NCBI GenBank assembly: GCA_947174805.1
Contig: CAMWKH010000002.1
Span: forward strand, 124,001-188,000
Reading direction: 5' to 3'
Source of the DNA: an uncultured Roseburia sp.
GTDB taxonomy: Bacteria; Bacillota; Clostridia; Lachnospirales; Lachnospiraceae
DNA: 64,000 bases
Of the stretch, positions 50,201-60,340 are shown one piece after another (position 1 is the first letter of the stretch; every line of letters starts with the position of its first letter). Position numbers and translations under genes: made by a program. A model generated the notes under the pieces. It made no database searches, had not been told where the DNA came from, and worked only from the letters and a program-made list of their open reading frames with translations.

Positions 50201-50468
50201 CCTCCCTTTTTGCCTCCACAAGCGTCCTCACCGTTTCCTTAACGTCCAAATCCTGTAAATCAGCTAAAATCACGTCAGCCTTTGCCGCCAATGCCTCGTC
50301 AGCCTTTACGCCCTCTGAAAATTCATGGGTGAAATGCTCCAAAGGCTGCATTTTTTTAATTATTTCAAATATACTGCACCGTCTGCCCAACAAATAAAAA
50401 CGCACATGACAATGGTACATATCACTTCCTCCTTTTGTCTGAAATAATTTATACAAATTTAAAATCAT
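47277..50468 (-). CDS. Hybrid histidine kinase: PAS repeats, HisKA/HATPase, two REC domains
   Basis: FLSNMSHDIRTPMNAIVGF; GTGLGMAITKNIV; two receivers (YVVDWMLPDMNG; VLMDVRMPVMDGYQ). Confidence 0.93.
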   Translation of the reverse strand: MILNLYKLFQTKGGSDMYHCHVRFYLLGRRCSIFEIIKKMQPLEHFTHEFSEGVKADEALAAKADVILADLQDLDVKETVRTLVEAKREDAELILLADKSQTEFLSENIRGIHDIWVCPMSQGETEFRFLRWQQAFKLSKDAWETRHFFETTLDGVPNLVWYKDKDGIHEKVNESFCKVVNKTKQQVQGRGHAYIWDVEQDDPACIESEREVMTKRKTCVSEETIQTGAGVRTLMTYKSPLYDLDGSVMGTAGVAIDVTQERAYEQEILEKNKMMEKIFTTIDCGVMLHTADGSHVLSINRAALKILGYESQEEMMADGFDMVAKTVMEEDKGKLRECIKTLTNVGDTVGVDYRVQHRDGTILHIMGNVKLLQENGQLFYQRFLLDCTAQKLQEQRNEKRQMELVHALSIDYNIVCSFDLHTDMGMPLRSNKRAGGIFASPSGEKISLAGCLERYIQEYVYEEDRELMRRKLSAENLLKELEDKKIYVVNYRISTEGHTEYYQAKAVRTGKWDESKDIVLGFRSVDQEMKNEMEKKTLLENALQQANRANKAKSIFLSNMSHDIRTPMNAIVGFTSLAINHIDSRDLVEEYLKKIMTSGNHLLSLINDVLDMSRIESGKIHLDENPCRLPDIIQGLRNILQADIHAKQMDLNIDVVDIVDEEIYCDKLRLNQVLLNLLSNAVKYTGTGGTVTMRITEKAGAPKGCGNYEFNIKDTGIGMSEEFVSHIFEPFEREQSSTTSGIQGTGLGMAITKNIVDMMHGTIEVKSHQGAGTEVNVCFTFRLNSDKKEPQSIPALKNCRALVVDDDFNACDSVTDMLGQLGMRTEWTLSGKEALLRTRQAVARDDIYNVYVVDWMLPDMNGIEVTRRIRKEMGKDVPIILMTAYDWADIEEEAKEAGITAFCSKPLFLSELRRCLRSIVDSEKNEKKKKEGDLAKQYTGRILLAEDNELNQEIATAILGDAGFTTEIAGNGQIAVDMLKKSQPGYYQIVLMDVRMPVMDGYQATKEIRSLENKQLADIPILAMTANAFEEDKQEALRCGMNGHLAKPIDIKGLFETLDDILQ

Positions 50469-50546
50469 TTGATGTTATTATACTTTATTTATTCCAGGAA
50501 AACAAGTATTCCCCTGGTATTTCTAAAATAAATATAGTTATTCTTC

Positions 50547-53366
50547 CTATTTTTCCTCTGTCAGCCAGTCTCTCAAAACACGGTCTATAATTTCCGGCTC
50601 TAAAGGCTTTGTGATATGTTCATTCATCCCCGCATCCATGGCCGCTTTTACATCCTCCGCAAAGGCGTTTGCCGTCATAGCAATAATGGGTATCTTAGCC
50701 CCGTCTGGACGCTTAAGTTTTCGGATTGTCCTGGTGGCCTCATGGCCGTCCATCACCGGCATCATTACATCCATAAAAATAATATGAAAGCTTCCGGGTG
50801 CAGAGTTTTTAAAAATATCCACTGCCTCCTGTCCGTTGACGGCAAGAGTGACATTTACCCCCAGCTCCGTAAGGATATATTCTGCAATCTCCTGGTTTAA
50901 CTCATTGTCCTCCACAATAAGCGCATGTTTGCCTGTTATATCCACAGATTCCTTTTCTTTATCCTCCTCCAAAAGCCTGGGCGGCTGTGCTGTTTCCAAG
51001 GGCAGAACCACCGTAAAAACGCTTCCCTCCCCCAGTTCGCTTTCTATCGTGATGGTCCCTCCCATGCCCTCCACCAGTTTTTTCGTAATCGTCATTCCAA
51101 GTCCCGTTCCCTGGTAATTTGTCCTGGCTCCCCCCTCCTCCTGGGTAAAGGGGTCAAAAATATGTTTCAGGTACTCCCTGCTCATCCCTATTCCGGTATC
51201 AGAAATCTCAAAGCACATCTGGGCCACACTGTGTTCCCGTGAGAGTTCATAACATCTCAAGCTTACACTTCCCCCGGGTTTATTATATTTTACAGCGTTT
51301 CCCGCTATATTAATTATAATCTGCTTGATATGGAGGGGGCTTCCCACAAAATATCCCCCGGACATTTTATCCTCATCCTCAAACTCTGTTGTAAGCTTTA
51401 TGCCCCGGTCCTCCGCCTGCCCTCCCACAATGACAGAGCAGTTTTTCAAAAGCTCCGGCAGATTAAAACTTTCCCGGGAAAATTCCACGTTGCCGCTCTC
51501 CATTTTACTGATGTCCAGCACATCATTAATCAGTGAGAGGAGATGCTGGGCAGAAGTTTTGATCTTTTCTCTGCAGTCCGCCTGCCGTTCCAAATCTTTT
51601 GGATTTCTCTCCGCAATATTTAACATACCCATAATCCCGTTAATGGGAGTTCGGATATCATGGGACATATGGGAGAGGAATTCTGTCTTGGCCTGGTTGG
51701 CCCTCTCTGCATCCTTTATGGCCCGCTGAAGTTCCCCGTTCTTTTTCTCTAAAACAAGATATGACTTTTTCCGCATCCGTAAAAAAACAAATCCAAAGAT
51801 GAGAAAAAACACACTTAAAAGAGCAAAAATAGTAATCACATTTTTACTCTGATACAGATAGTCTACCATATTATAACTGTCATAGGGAATATTCATATAC
51901 TGGTTAATGATATCCTCCTTCTCATCCTGGGATACCATTCCAAGGGCTTTATTCATAACCTCAAACATCACCGGGTCCGACTCCTTTGCTGCCGCTAAGG
52001 TGGTGCCCGACTGATACCTGTAATTTTCCCACTCAATTAAATTGGAAAACCGCTCATTTTTCGACTGGTAGTTATATTCTATTGTATTTAAAAGGGTTAT
52101 ATCCGCCTCCCCCCGCTCCAGGGCCTGAAGACAGTCTTTGGCGCTGTCCCGGTAGATTACCTCCCCGTCAAAATCCAATTTATCTGCCCAGTAAGCGCGC
52201 CCTTTCGTGAGCACCATCGTCACCTCGTCAGCCAAAACATAATCAATGGGGGATACAATCACAGAATTGTACGGCATAAACTCACATGTGGTTACAATCT
52301 TTTCATCCCCGGCAAGCTGCATGCTGTTGGAGCCTGCATAAAAATCAATTTCTCCTCTTAAAAGAAAATCTTTCCAGTACTGTTTTCTATCCAGAGGCAC
52401 AAACTCCAATGGAATACCGCTTCTCTGGGAAACAGTCTTTAAAATATGGATATAAATCCCGTCATACTCCCCCTGGCTGTTTACATACGCCAAGGGTCTT
52501 GTATCCTTGTAAAAACCAATCTTCACCGTCTTCCCACGGCTGATAAAATCTCTTTCTTCCATGCCGAAGTTTTCCCGGCGGTTTCCGTAGTACCGGGTAA
52601 TAAGTTCCTGTTCCAAAGCAGGGTTATTTATCTTTAAATTTTCAATCCCCCTGTTTATCTCATCTAACAGGGTATGGTTTCCGCGCCACGTAATATAGTA
52701 ATAGGGGGCATAGGCAAATTTCCCAATCAGGCACTGTCCCTCCCAGACCTCCGTTAAAGTATGGGCCGCAATGTCAATTTCTCCTGTATTTAATGCCTCC
52801 TGCAGTTCCTGAGTGGTGCCGTACTCCAAAATCCGTGGATTTTTAATTCCGTTCCTGTGGATGTAATCGATAAATTCCTCTTTGCGGATATAACTTTTCA
52901 CAACACCAAAGGTCATGTCCTTCATGCTTTCAAAATCTTCAAAAGGCAGGCATTTTCCCTTGTTGGTAAAGAGGCAGCCAAAGGTGTATCCGCTGGAGAG
53001 GGATGCGTAGTCGAAGATTTCCTCCCTCTCTTTTGAATGCTGGGCAGAGCCCACCAAATCCACCTCTTTAGCCTCAAGCATATCCAGGGCCTCATTCCAA
53101 CTCCCGCACTCCACATATTCAATCTTCCAGCCGGTAAAATTACACAGTTCCCTGAGGTAATCCACATCCAGGCCCCCGTATCCATCCGTCTCCGAATAGA
53201 CATGAAACCCTTCCATGGGGAAAAATGCCACTCTCACCGTGCGTATCTCTTGTCCCTGCACCATCATCCCCGGAAACATTACTGAAAATGCCAGCATCTG
53301 CATGAAAATCATTCCAAGGCAAATACATTCTCTTATACCCTTTTTGATTCTGATTTCTTTTTTCAT
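50547..53366 (-). CDS. BvgS-like hybrid kinase: two SBP_bac_3-type domains, TM, HisKA/HATPase, REC
   Basis: VRVAFFPMEGFHVYSETDGYGGLDVDYLRELC and VKIGFYKDTRPLAYVNSQGEYDGIYIHILK; FLSHMSHDIRTPINGIMG; IIFMDVMMPVMDGHEATR. Confidence 0.92.
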   Translation of the reverse strand: MKKEIRIKKGIRECICLGMIFMQMLAFSVMFPGMMVQGQEIRTVRVAFFPMEGFHVYSETDGYGGLDVDYLRELCNFTGWKIEYVECGSWNEALDMLEAKEVDLVGSAQHSKEREEIFDYASLSSGYTFGCLFTNKGKCLPFEDFESMKDMTFGVVKSYIRKEEFIDYIHRNGIKNPRILEYGTTQELQEALNTGEIDIAAHTLTEVWEGQCLIGKFAYAPYYYITWRGNHTLLDEINRGIENLKINNPALEQELITRYYGNRRENFGMEERDFISRGKTVKIGFYKDTRPLAYVNSQGEYDGIYIHILKTVSQRSGIPLEFVPLDRKQYWKDFLLRGEIDFYAGSNSMQLAGDEKIVTTCEFMPYNSVIVSPIDYVLADEVTMVLTKGRAYWADKLDFDGEVIYRDSAKDCLQALERGEADITLLNTIEYNYQSKNERFSNLIEWENYRYQSGTTLAAAKESDPVMFEVMNKALGMVSQDEKEDIINQYMNIPYDSYNMVDYLYQSKNVITIFALLSVFFLIFGFVFLRMRKKSYLVLEKKNGELQRAIKDAERANQAKTEFLSHMSHDIRTPINGIMGMLNIAERNPKDLERQADCREKIKTSAQHLLSLINDVLDISKMESGNVEFSRESFNLPELLKNCSVIVGGQAEDRGIKLTTEFEDEDKMSGGYFVGSPLHIKQIIINIAGNAVKYNKPGGSVSLRCYELSREHSVAQMCFEISDTGIGMSREYLKHIFDPFTQEEGGARTNYQGTGLGMTITKKLVEGMGGTITIESELGEGSVFTVVLPLETAQPPRLLEEDKEKESVDITGKHALIVEDNELNQEIAEYILTELGVNVTLAVNGQEAVDIFKNSAPGSFHIIFMDVMMPVMDGHEATRTIRKLKRPDGAKIPIIAMTANAFAEDVKAAMDAGMNEHITKPLEPEIIDRVLRDWLTEEK

Positions 53367-53394
53367 AATAAACTCCATAGACTATTCAAGGTTG

Positions 53395-55110
53395 TTATTT
53401 TACCTTTCCCGCCGCCTTTTTCATCTCTTTTTTATTATCATACATCCGGTTATCCGCCTTCTGATACACCTTTTCTATCTCCTGTTCCATCTCATTTCCC
53501 AGGGCAAACCCACAGGCAATGGACATATTTAAATCTTCTATCTGCCGATTCTTTTTGCAGATATTTTCCTGAAACTGCTCCGTCAATTCCCTGACCTTAT
53601 CCCTGTCGGAGGTACGGATCACCGCAATAAACTCATCGCCGCCCATTCTGGCCACCACCCCATGGTCTCCAAAGGTCTCTGCCAGCACATCCCCTGCGCT
53701 TTTGATTAAAATATCACCTTTCCCATGGCCGCAAGTATCGTTTACTGTTTTTAGATTATTTAAATCAAAGCAGAAAATTGTGTAATCATCTGTTTTTTCC
53801 TCCTGGATTCCCCTCATATATTCCATGCAGTAGCGGCGATTGTGCAGCTGTGTCAATTCATCGGTATAAGCGCTTTTTATCAGCGAATTTCTCTCCGCCT
53901 CCTGCATCATCTTCCTGGTTATTTCTATATAAAAAGAGAGAAACAAAAGAAAGATAAAACCCAGCACTCCGATACTGGACACCCCTTTCACCACCAAAAG
54001 GGAACTGTCCCCAAAGTACCTGTCGCTTCCGTACCCTGCCAGGTCATATCCGATGCAAAGGACAATCATCATCACGCCCAGAAGATACAGCCTGTTCTGG
54101 GCTTTGCTCCCCCTGAAATTCATGACCACAACAAAGAGGGAAAATATCAGGCAGAGTACAAGTAAAACTACCATATACTGCAGCATGGCAGCCAGATGGG
54201 CAATGTCAAAGGAGTGTAATGCCATAGCCACCCCAAAAAACACCACATAGGATATGAGCAGGATACGGTACAATACCCGAAAAATTTGTTTTCCCAAATT
54301 TACCACATCCTCACGGAGGTAAATCAAAAGAGGAAAAGGCGCCATATAAAAGGCGATATGCTCCATAAGGGAAATGGAGTACAGGGGAATGGCAAAAACA
54401 ACCAGCACCCTGTAATAACACACAGTCCAAAGCCCCATGCACAAAGAGAAAACGGAAATACACAAAATTCTGATATATTTTCTTGAAAATACAACGGCAA
54501 ATATTGTCATAGTACAGACAGCCAGACCGAAAATAAAGAGGAAACTGCCGAAAAACAAAGGCAGCCTGTTTTCTGTCAAAACCACCCGGTAGGCGTTTTC
54601 CCAGGGGTAGAGCCGTACAGAATCCAGCTTTGTGTAAATCTTATCCTCCGCAAGATACAGGTGGATTTTCAGCGTCTTTCCCTTGTATTCCTGGGGAAAA
54701 TTCACGAACTGAAAACCGCTCCCCACAGTCTTATGTTCATGGACCCGGTCATACCCGTATTCAAAAACCAATGCCTCGTCTATGTAAACATGTACCGCCG
54801 AGTGCCTGACATAGAGCCTAAGCACAGCCTCCGTCAGTTCCCAGTCCTCCGGAATCATGCGCTCCATCACAATCCTGTCCCCTGTGCTGACGGCCGGAAA
54901 GTGAAAGGTATCCAGGGAAACGCCGTGAAATATTTCACCATTTATGCCAATGTCCCACCCGTCATCTAAGGAGACATACTCTGAAATCACATCATAGTCC
55001 TTTGTCAAAAGCCTGTCTATCTGGGGCACCCACACTGCAATACTCACTGCAGCAAATATAATCCATGCCGCTCGTATCAGATTCTTAAGGGAAAACAGTT
55101 TTTTTCTCAT
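53395..55110 (-). CDS. 7TM (DISM-like) extracellular sensor + GGDEF diguanylate cyclase
   Basis: Extracytoplasmic beta domain, ~8 hydrophobic segments, YTDELTQLHNRRY, VARMGGDEFIAVI. Start MRKKLFS with AAAAGAGGTCGAGTG RBS. Confidence 0.88.
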   Translation of the reverse strand: MRKKLFSLKNLIRAAWIIFAAVSIAVWVPQIDRLLTKDYDVISEYVSLDDGWDIGINGEIFHGVSLDTFHFPAVSTGDRIVMERMIPEDWELTEAVLRLYVRHSAVHVYIDEALVFEYGYDRVHEHKTVGSGFQFVNFPQEYKGKTLKIHLYLAEDKIYTKLDSVRLYPWENAYRVVLTENRLPLFFGSFLFIFGLAVCTMTIFAVVFSRKYIRILCISVFSLCMGLWTVCYYRVLVVFAIPLYSISLMEHIAFYMAPFPLLIYLREDVVNLGKQIFRVLYRILLISYVVFFGVAMALHSFDIAHLAAMLQYMVVLLVLCLIFSLFVVVMNFRGSKAQNRLYLLGVMMIVLCIGYDLAGYGSDRYFGDSSLLVVKGVSSIGVLGFIFLLFLSFYIEITRKMMQEAERNSLIKSAYTDELTQLHNRRYCMEYMRGIQEEKTDDYTIFCFDLNNLKTVNDTCGHGKGDILIKSAGDVLAETFGDHGVVARMGGDEFIAVIRTSDRDKVRELTEQFQENICKKNRQIEDLNMSIACGFALGNEMEQEIEKVYQKADNRMYDNKKEMKKAAGKVK

Positions 55111-55255
55111 CACTCGACCTCTTTTTGTCTCTTGCAAAATCCAGGCAGTTCCTGCCATATTTATTATATTGTCCAAATAGATAAATTGCAAGTTTTTCTA
55201 TGGGTATCCCGCACCAAATTTTTTTGCAAAGCCTTTATTTGAAAAGGATACCGGA

Positions 55256-55284
55256 TTGCAAAAATCAAAAAAAAATGATATTAT
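55256..55284 (+). promoter_or_regulatory. Promoter of the SBP-MCP-MCP unit
   Basis: TTGCAA-17 bp-TATTAT, ~33 bp before the start codon. Confidence 0.6.
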
Positions 55285-55316
55285 ATATAAAAATTATACA
55301 TAGCATGGAGAAAGTC

Positions 55317-56558
55317 ATGAAGAAAAAATTTAACATATGGTTTCCGCCCCTACTGTTGGCCGCATTATTATCCGGATGCCAAAGGGAAAACTCCAAACCT
55401 TTGGAGAAAGCCCAGGCTCCCGATGCTGATCCGGTCAATCTCACTGTCTGGGGCGCCCAGGAAGACGAAGAACTATTGGGACAGATCTTAGAGGAATTTA
55501 AAACCCAATACAGGGGACAGGCTGATTTTTCCATTACTTATACTCCCCAGAGTGAAAGCACCTGCACCAACAGCCTGATGGCTGATCTGGAAAACGGTGC
55601 GGACGTGTTTGCCTTCGCCGACGACCAGTTAAACACCCTGGTGGCCGCCGGGGCACTGGAACCGGTGGAGAATCCAGAGTCTGTCAAGGACTCCAATCTG
55701 CCGGAAGCGGTTATGGCGGCATCTGTAAAAGATACCCTCTATGCCCTTCCCTTAACAGCGGACAACGGATATTTTCTTTATTATAACAGTGATTATTTTT
55801 CAGAGGAGGATATTTTATCCTGGGATAAAATGCTGGATAAGGCTGCCTCCCAGAATAAAAAAGTTTCCATGGAATGGTCTTCCGGGTGGTATGTGTACTC
55901 ACTTTTTGGAAACACGGGACTCACCCTGGGATTAAATGACGACGGCATCACAAACTACTGCACCTGGAACAGCACGGAGGGCGAAATAAAAGGCATTGAC
56001 GTGGCCCAGGCCATGACGAATATGGCAGCCCACCCTGGATTTTTAAGCACTGACGATGAAGGGTTTCTCCAGGGCGTCAACGACGGCACCATTATCGCAG
56101 GGATAAACGGCGTATGGAACGCAGTGGCTGTGGAAAGTGCTTGGGGCAATGGGTATCGGGCGACAAAACTGCCCTCCTACACCTGTGGGGGAAAACAGGT
56201 GCAGATGGCCTCTTTCTCCGGATATAAGCTAATCGGGGTAAACGCATACTCCAAAAATAAAGAATGGGCTGCAAAACTGGCCCAGTGGATTGCCAGCGAG
56301 GAAAACCAGAAACTGCGTTTTCTCATGCGGGGGCAAGGGCCCTCCAATAAAAACGCCGCAGCCTGGGAGGAGGTGCAGAACTCCCCTGCCATCACCGCAC
56401 TGTTAAAACAGTCAGAATATTCCTTCCTCCAGCGCATCGGCGGCAACTTCTGGGACCCAGTCTCCAAATTTACCTCGGAGATTTTGGCGGGAAACCCTGG
56501 GGGGAAAAGTCTACAAGAACAATTAGACGAAATGGTTGAGGGCATCACAGCCCCATAG
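55317..56558 (+). CDS. Extracellular solute-binding lipoprotein (family 1, sugar type)
   Basis: MKKKFNIWFPPLLLAALLSGCQREN lipobox; NLTVWGAQEDEELLGQILEEFKTQY. No permease or ATPase gene adjacent. Confidence 0.9.
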   Translation: MKKKFNIWFPPLLLAALLSGCQRENSKPLEKAQAPDADPVNLTVWGAQEDEELLGQILEEFKTQYRGQADFSITYTPQSESTCTNSLMADLENGADVFAFADDQLNTLVAAGALEPVENPESVKDSNLPEAVMAASVKDTLYALPLTADNGYFLYYNSDYFSEEDILSWDKMLDKAASQNKKVSMEWSSGWYVYSLFGNTGLTLGLNDDGITNYCTWNSTEGEIKGIDVAQAMTNMAAHPGFLSTDDEGFLQGVNDGTIIAGINGVWNAVAVESAWGNGYRATKLPSYTCGGKQVQMASFSGYKLIGVNAYSKNKEWAAKLAQWIASEENQKLRFLMRGQGPSNKNAAAWEEVQNSPAITALLKQSEYSFLQRIGGNFWDPVSKFTSEILAGNPGGKSLQEQLDEMVEGITAP

Positions 56559-56603
56559 CATCCCAAAATATCCACAGCAGACATTAAAGGAGTACCAGCC
56601 ACT

Positions 56604-58187
56604 ATGAAACACATTACATTAAAACAACGTTTAATTATTCCCATCGCCCTCCTGGGCATGGTAGCACTTTTGTCAAATATTCTTTTTATTTTTAATATCC
56701 ACAACGTAAATTCCAGTGCCGCCAATATTGCTGACGATTACATGGAGGGAAACAGCCGTCTGGCGGAAATCTGTCAGTCCTCCATGAATATACATAAAAT
56801 GGCATTAAGCCACATTGTGGCCACAGATTACGATACTATGATTACCCTTGTGGAACAGATGAAGAAAGAGGAAACTCTTTTGGACGAAAAGCTTGCGGAT
56901 TACAAAATTCATATCACACCTGAAGACCAGCCGGATTACGACGCCCTTCTCTCAGATTACGACTCCCTGAAACACGCCCTGGTCCACCTGGTATGTGCCA
57001 GCGCCAGCCATAAAACTCAGGATGCCTACGCCCTGGCCAACGGGGAAGTAGCCCTCTACGCCAATGCCATGAAAGAAGATATCGATACCCTAAATTCCTC
57101 CATCCGCAACCAGACCTCCCAGGCGAGGAAACGCCTATCCATGGTGTATCTAATATCCCTGGCCGTTGGTATATCTGGAGCTTTCATCTGTATCTCTTTG
57201 GTTTTTGCCGACCTGAAACTCATCACCAATTATGTGGTGATTCCGGTAAAGAGCATTATTCAAACCATTCAGGAAAGTTCCGGGCAAATCCACAATATGA
57301 CAGGTGAAGTTCTGAAACGGACGCATGCTTCCAAGGGGAGCGCTTCCGGCCTCTCCGCCCTTGCCGGGCAGTTATCCTCCACCATACAGGAAGTGGCGGA
57401 CAATGTATCCCAAATCAATGAAAATACGGAAAGCGTTATGTCCGATGTGCATAATATAGCGGAGGAATGCAGCGCCATCACCGATTATACCGTCCACATG
57501 AACGACCGGGCCCAAGAGATGCAGCAGTCCGCCCAAAACAGCGCCGAGATTACCGGGGCAAAAGCGGAACAGATTTTAAGCTCTTTAAACGACGCCATAG
57601 AAAAGAGCAAAAGCGTGGACCAGATTAAAACCCTCACCGGGGAAATTCTTGCCATCTCCCAACAGACGCAGCTCATCTCCCTAAATGCCTCAGTGGAAGC
57701 CGCAAATGCCGGGGATGCCGGCAAAGGTTTTGCCGCTGTTGCCAGGGAAGTCCGGGATTTGGCCAGTTCCAGCCAGGAGACCGCAAGCCGGATTCAGGAA
57801 GTCAACACCGTGGTCACTGCCGCCGTATATAACCTCTCCAAACATGCACAGCATCTTGTGGATTATATGAATGAGTCTGTCCTTACGGAATTTCAGGCAT
57901 TTGTGCGCTCCGGCAGCCAGTATAAAGAGGATGCCGCCTACATCCGCCGCATCATGGACGACTTCCAGAGCAGGACAGAACACCTAAAACTTTCCATGTC
58001 GGGAATCGCCCAGTCCATCGGCACCATCACAGACGCCATCAACGAAGGCGCCAACGGTATCGCCGGAGTTGCAGGAAACACCAGAAACCTTGCCGATGAT
58101 ATGGAAGATATCACACAGCGCATGGGTATCAACCAGGAAGTTGTGAAAGGATTGGAAAAGGAAACAGTAGTTTTTAACAATTTATAG
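56604..58187 (+). CDS. Methyl-accepting chemotaxis protein
   Basis: ISQQTQLISLNASVEAANAGDAGKGFAAVAREVRDLASSSQ signalling tip; two TMs. Confidence 0.92.
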   Translation: MKHITLKQRLIIPIALLGMVALLSNILFIFNIHNVNSSAANIADDYMEGNSRLAEICQSSMNIHKMALSHIVATDYDTMITLVEQMKKEETLLDEKLADYKIHITPEDQPDYDALLSDYDSLKHALVHLVCASASHKTQDAYALANGEVALYANAMKEDIDTLNSSIRNQTSQARKRLSMVYLISLAVGISGAFICISLVFADLKLITNYVVIPVKSIIQTIQESSGQIHNMTGEVLKRTHASKGSASGLSALAGQLSSTIQEVADNVSQINENTESVMSDVHNIAEECSAITDYTVHMNDRAQEMQQSAQNSAEITGAKAEQILSSLNDAIEKSKSVDQIKTLTGEILAISQQTQLISLNASVEAANAGDAGKGFAAVAREVRDLASSSQETASRIQEVNTVVTAAVYNLSKHAQHLVDYMNESVLTEFQAFVRSGSQYKEDAAYIRRIMDDFQSRTEHLKLSMSGIAQSIGTITDAINEGANGIAGVAGNTRNLADDMEDITQRMGINQEVVKGLEKETVVFNNL

Positions 58188-58219
58188 ACAGATAATACTA
58201 TTTTTTCAGGAGGATTGTT

Positions 58220-60250
58220 ATGAAATTTCTGAGAAACCGAAAACTTGCTACCCGCATCAGTATCATTACCACAGGTATAACTTTTATGGGCATGCTGGCA
58301 CTGTGGTATATTGTATCTACAAGAATTGCCACGATGGTTGAAAATGATATCACCAACCAGATGATTGACGCCGTGGAATCCAGGGCATCCATTATCAATG
58401 ACTATGTGTCCTCAGCCGAAGAATATATGACAGCCTTTGCACTGGGGAGTGAGGTCAGGGAACTCCTTCACAATCCCAACGACCCTGTGCTGCTGCAGAA
58501 AGGACAAAAATATACCGAAGATTTTGCATCGGTAAAAGGAATTTTTGAAGGGCTGTATATCGGCACACCCGATACCTATATTCTCACCCACACTTCTCAG
58601 AAAGCCATCGGTATCACCACAAGGTCCGGCGAGTCTTTGGAGGAATTCCAAAACACGATTCTGGCCAGTCCTACCCTCACCAATCTAGGGATCATGGAGT
58701 CCCCGGGAACCGGGAGCATGATTCTCTCCATGTATTATCCTATCTTTGAAGGCCAGAAATGCATCGGCTATGTAGGAGCCGGCGTCTACGCCAGCCGCCT
58801 GATGGATGTATTGCTGGGATTAAATATCGAAGGCCTGCCCAACAGCGAATATGTATTTATAAATGCAGATACAGGCTTGTATCTTTACCATGAAGACGAA
58901 TCTATGTTAAACACCAAAACAGAGGACACTGGCTATCTCCATATCATGGAGCAGGTTAAGACAAATGGGGACACACAGGCAGGCACTCATACCTATGTGG
59001 ATGAAAATGGAGTCTCCCAGCTTGTGACTTACAAATATCTGAAAGACAGAAACTGGATTTTTATGGTTCGGGATGATGCGGCGGAAGTTTACGGAAAAGT
59101 ATCTGCCATAGGTAAAACCGTAGGTGTTTTGTGCGCCGGTGTGGCGGCTGTAATTGTACTTGTGACACTGTTAATCCTCCACAGGGAAAGCAGGGCGTTA
59201 ATGGTAATGGAACGCGCTATCCGGCGCCTTGGCAACCTTGAACTCTCCGCAGACCGGGATTTGGAACGATTCTACGGCAGGAAAGATGAAATCGGCATGA
59301 TAGCCCAGACAATCCACCACGTCTGTGACTGTCTGCGAAAAACCATTGATGATATCGGCCGGATTTTAGGGGAAATGGCAGAGGGAAATATTTCCGTGGA
59401 CGTAACAAAAAATGAGTCCTACTACATTGGCGATTTTAAAGTTCTGGCGGAAAGTCTAAAAAGCATCCGCACCCACCTGTTGGATGTTATGCGTAAAATC
59501 ACCCAGATTGCAAACCAGGTAAATCACGGGGCAAACCAGGTGTCATCCGGGGCCCAGGCACTGTCCCAGGGAACTATGCAGCAAAAGGATTCTATGGATA
59601 AGCTTGTATCCAATGTTACAGATATCACCGCACAAATCCAAAACAGCGCCCTGCGCTTAGGCAACGCCAGCGACCTCGTAGCCAGAGCCACAGGTTATGC
59701 CTCCGAGGCTGACACTAAGATGGAGCAGCTCATTGCCGCCACAAGAAATATTGACCAGTCCTCAGCACAAATCAGCAGCATCATAAAAACCATTGAGGAT
59801 ATCTCTTTCCAAACAAATGTCCTGGCGCTAAATGCCTCCGTTGAGGCGTCCCGTGCAGGTGTTGCAGGAAAAGGGTTCTCTGTGGTCTCCGATGAGGTGA
59901 GAAACCTGGCCTCCAGGTCCGCCGAAGCTGCCAGAAGCACCAACACCTTAATCGGACGCTCCATTCATGATGTGAAAACGGGCACGGAATCCACAAACCT
60001 GGCAATCTCCGCCATGCAGGTCATCAACGAATGTATCCAGTCCATTAAGATGCTTATGGATGATATTTCACTTGCCAGCGTCCAACAGTCGGAAATGATT
60101 GTCTCTGTGGAAAACAGCATCAAAGAAGTTTCCCAGGTAATACAGGCAAACTCTTTTGCCGCCCAGGAAAGCGCTGAAATTTCCACTGAACTCTCCAACC
60201 AAGCCAGGACACTGAATCATCTGATTGGGCAGTTCCAAATCCGTGAATGA
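58220..60250 (+). CDS. Methyl-accepting chemotaxis protein (dCache-like sensor)
   Basis: [43 protein letters not shown]; large extracytoplasmic domain [23 protein letters not shown]. Confidence 0.94.
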   Translation: MKFLRNRKLATRISIITTGITFMGMLALWYIVSTRIATMVENDITNQMIDAVESRASIINDYVSSAEEYMTAFALGSEVRELLHNPNDPVLLQKGQKYTEDFASVKGIFEGLYIGTPDTYILTHTSQKAIGITTRSGESLEEFQNTILASPTLTNLGIMESPGTGSMILSMYYPIFEGQKCIGYVGAGVYASRLMDVLLGLNIEGLPNSEYVFINADTGLYLYHEDESMLNTKTEDTGYLHIMEQVKTNGDTQAGTHTYVDENGVSQLVTYKYLKDRNWIFMVRDDAAEVYGKVSAIGKTVGVLCAGVAAVIVLVTLLILHRESRALMVMERAIRRLGNLELSADRDLERFYGRKDEIGMIAQTIHHVCDCLRKTIDDIGRILGEMAEGNISVDVTKNESYYIGDFKVLAESLKSIRTHLLDVMRKITQIANQVNHGANQVSSGAQALSQGTMQQKDSMDKLVSNVTDITAQIQNSALRLGNASDLVARATGYASEADTKMEQLIAATRNIDQSSAQISSIIKTIEDISFQTNVLALNASVEASRAGVAGKGFSVVSDEVRNLASRSAEAARSTNTLIGRSIHDVKTGTESTNLAISAMQVINECIQSIKMLMDDISLASVQQSEMIVSVENSIKEVSQVIQANSFAAQESAEISTELSNQARTLNHLIGQFQIRE

Positions 60251-60262
60251 TTCCATAAAAAA

Positions 60263-60324
60263 ATCAGCTCCGCCAGGGAACGTATCATGTAATTGATACA
60301 TACCTTAGGGAGCTGATCTTTTTA
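60263..60324. terminator. Bidirectional nested terminator
   Basis: ATCAGCTCC...GTATCA-TGTAAT-TGATAC...GGAGCTGAT followed by CTTTTTATTT. Confidence 0.85.
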
Positions 60325-60340
60325 TTTCGTGAAAGGTTCT

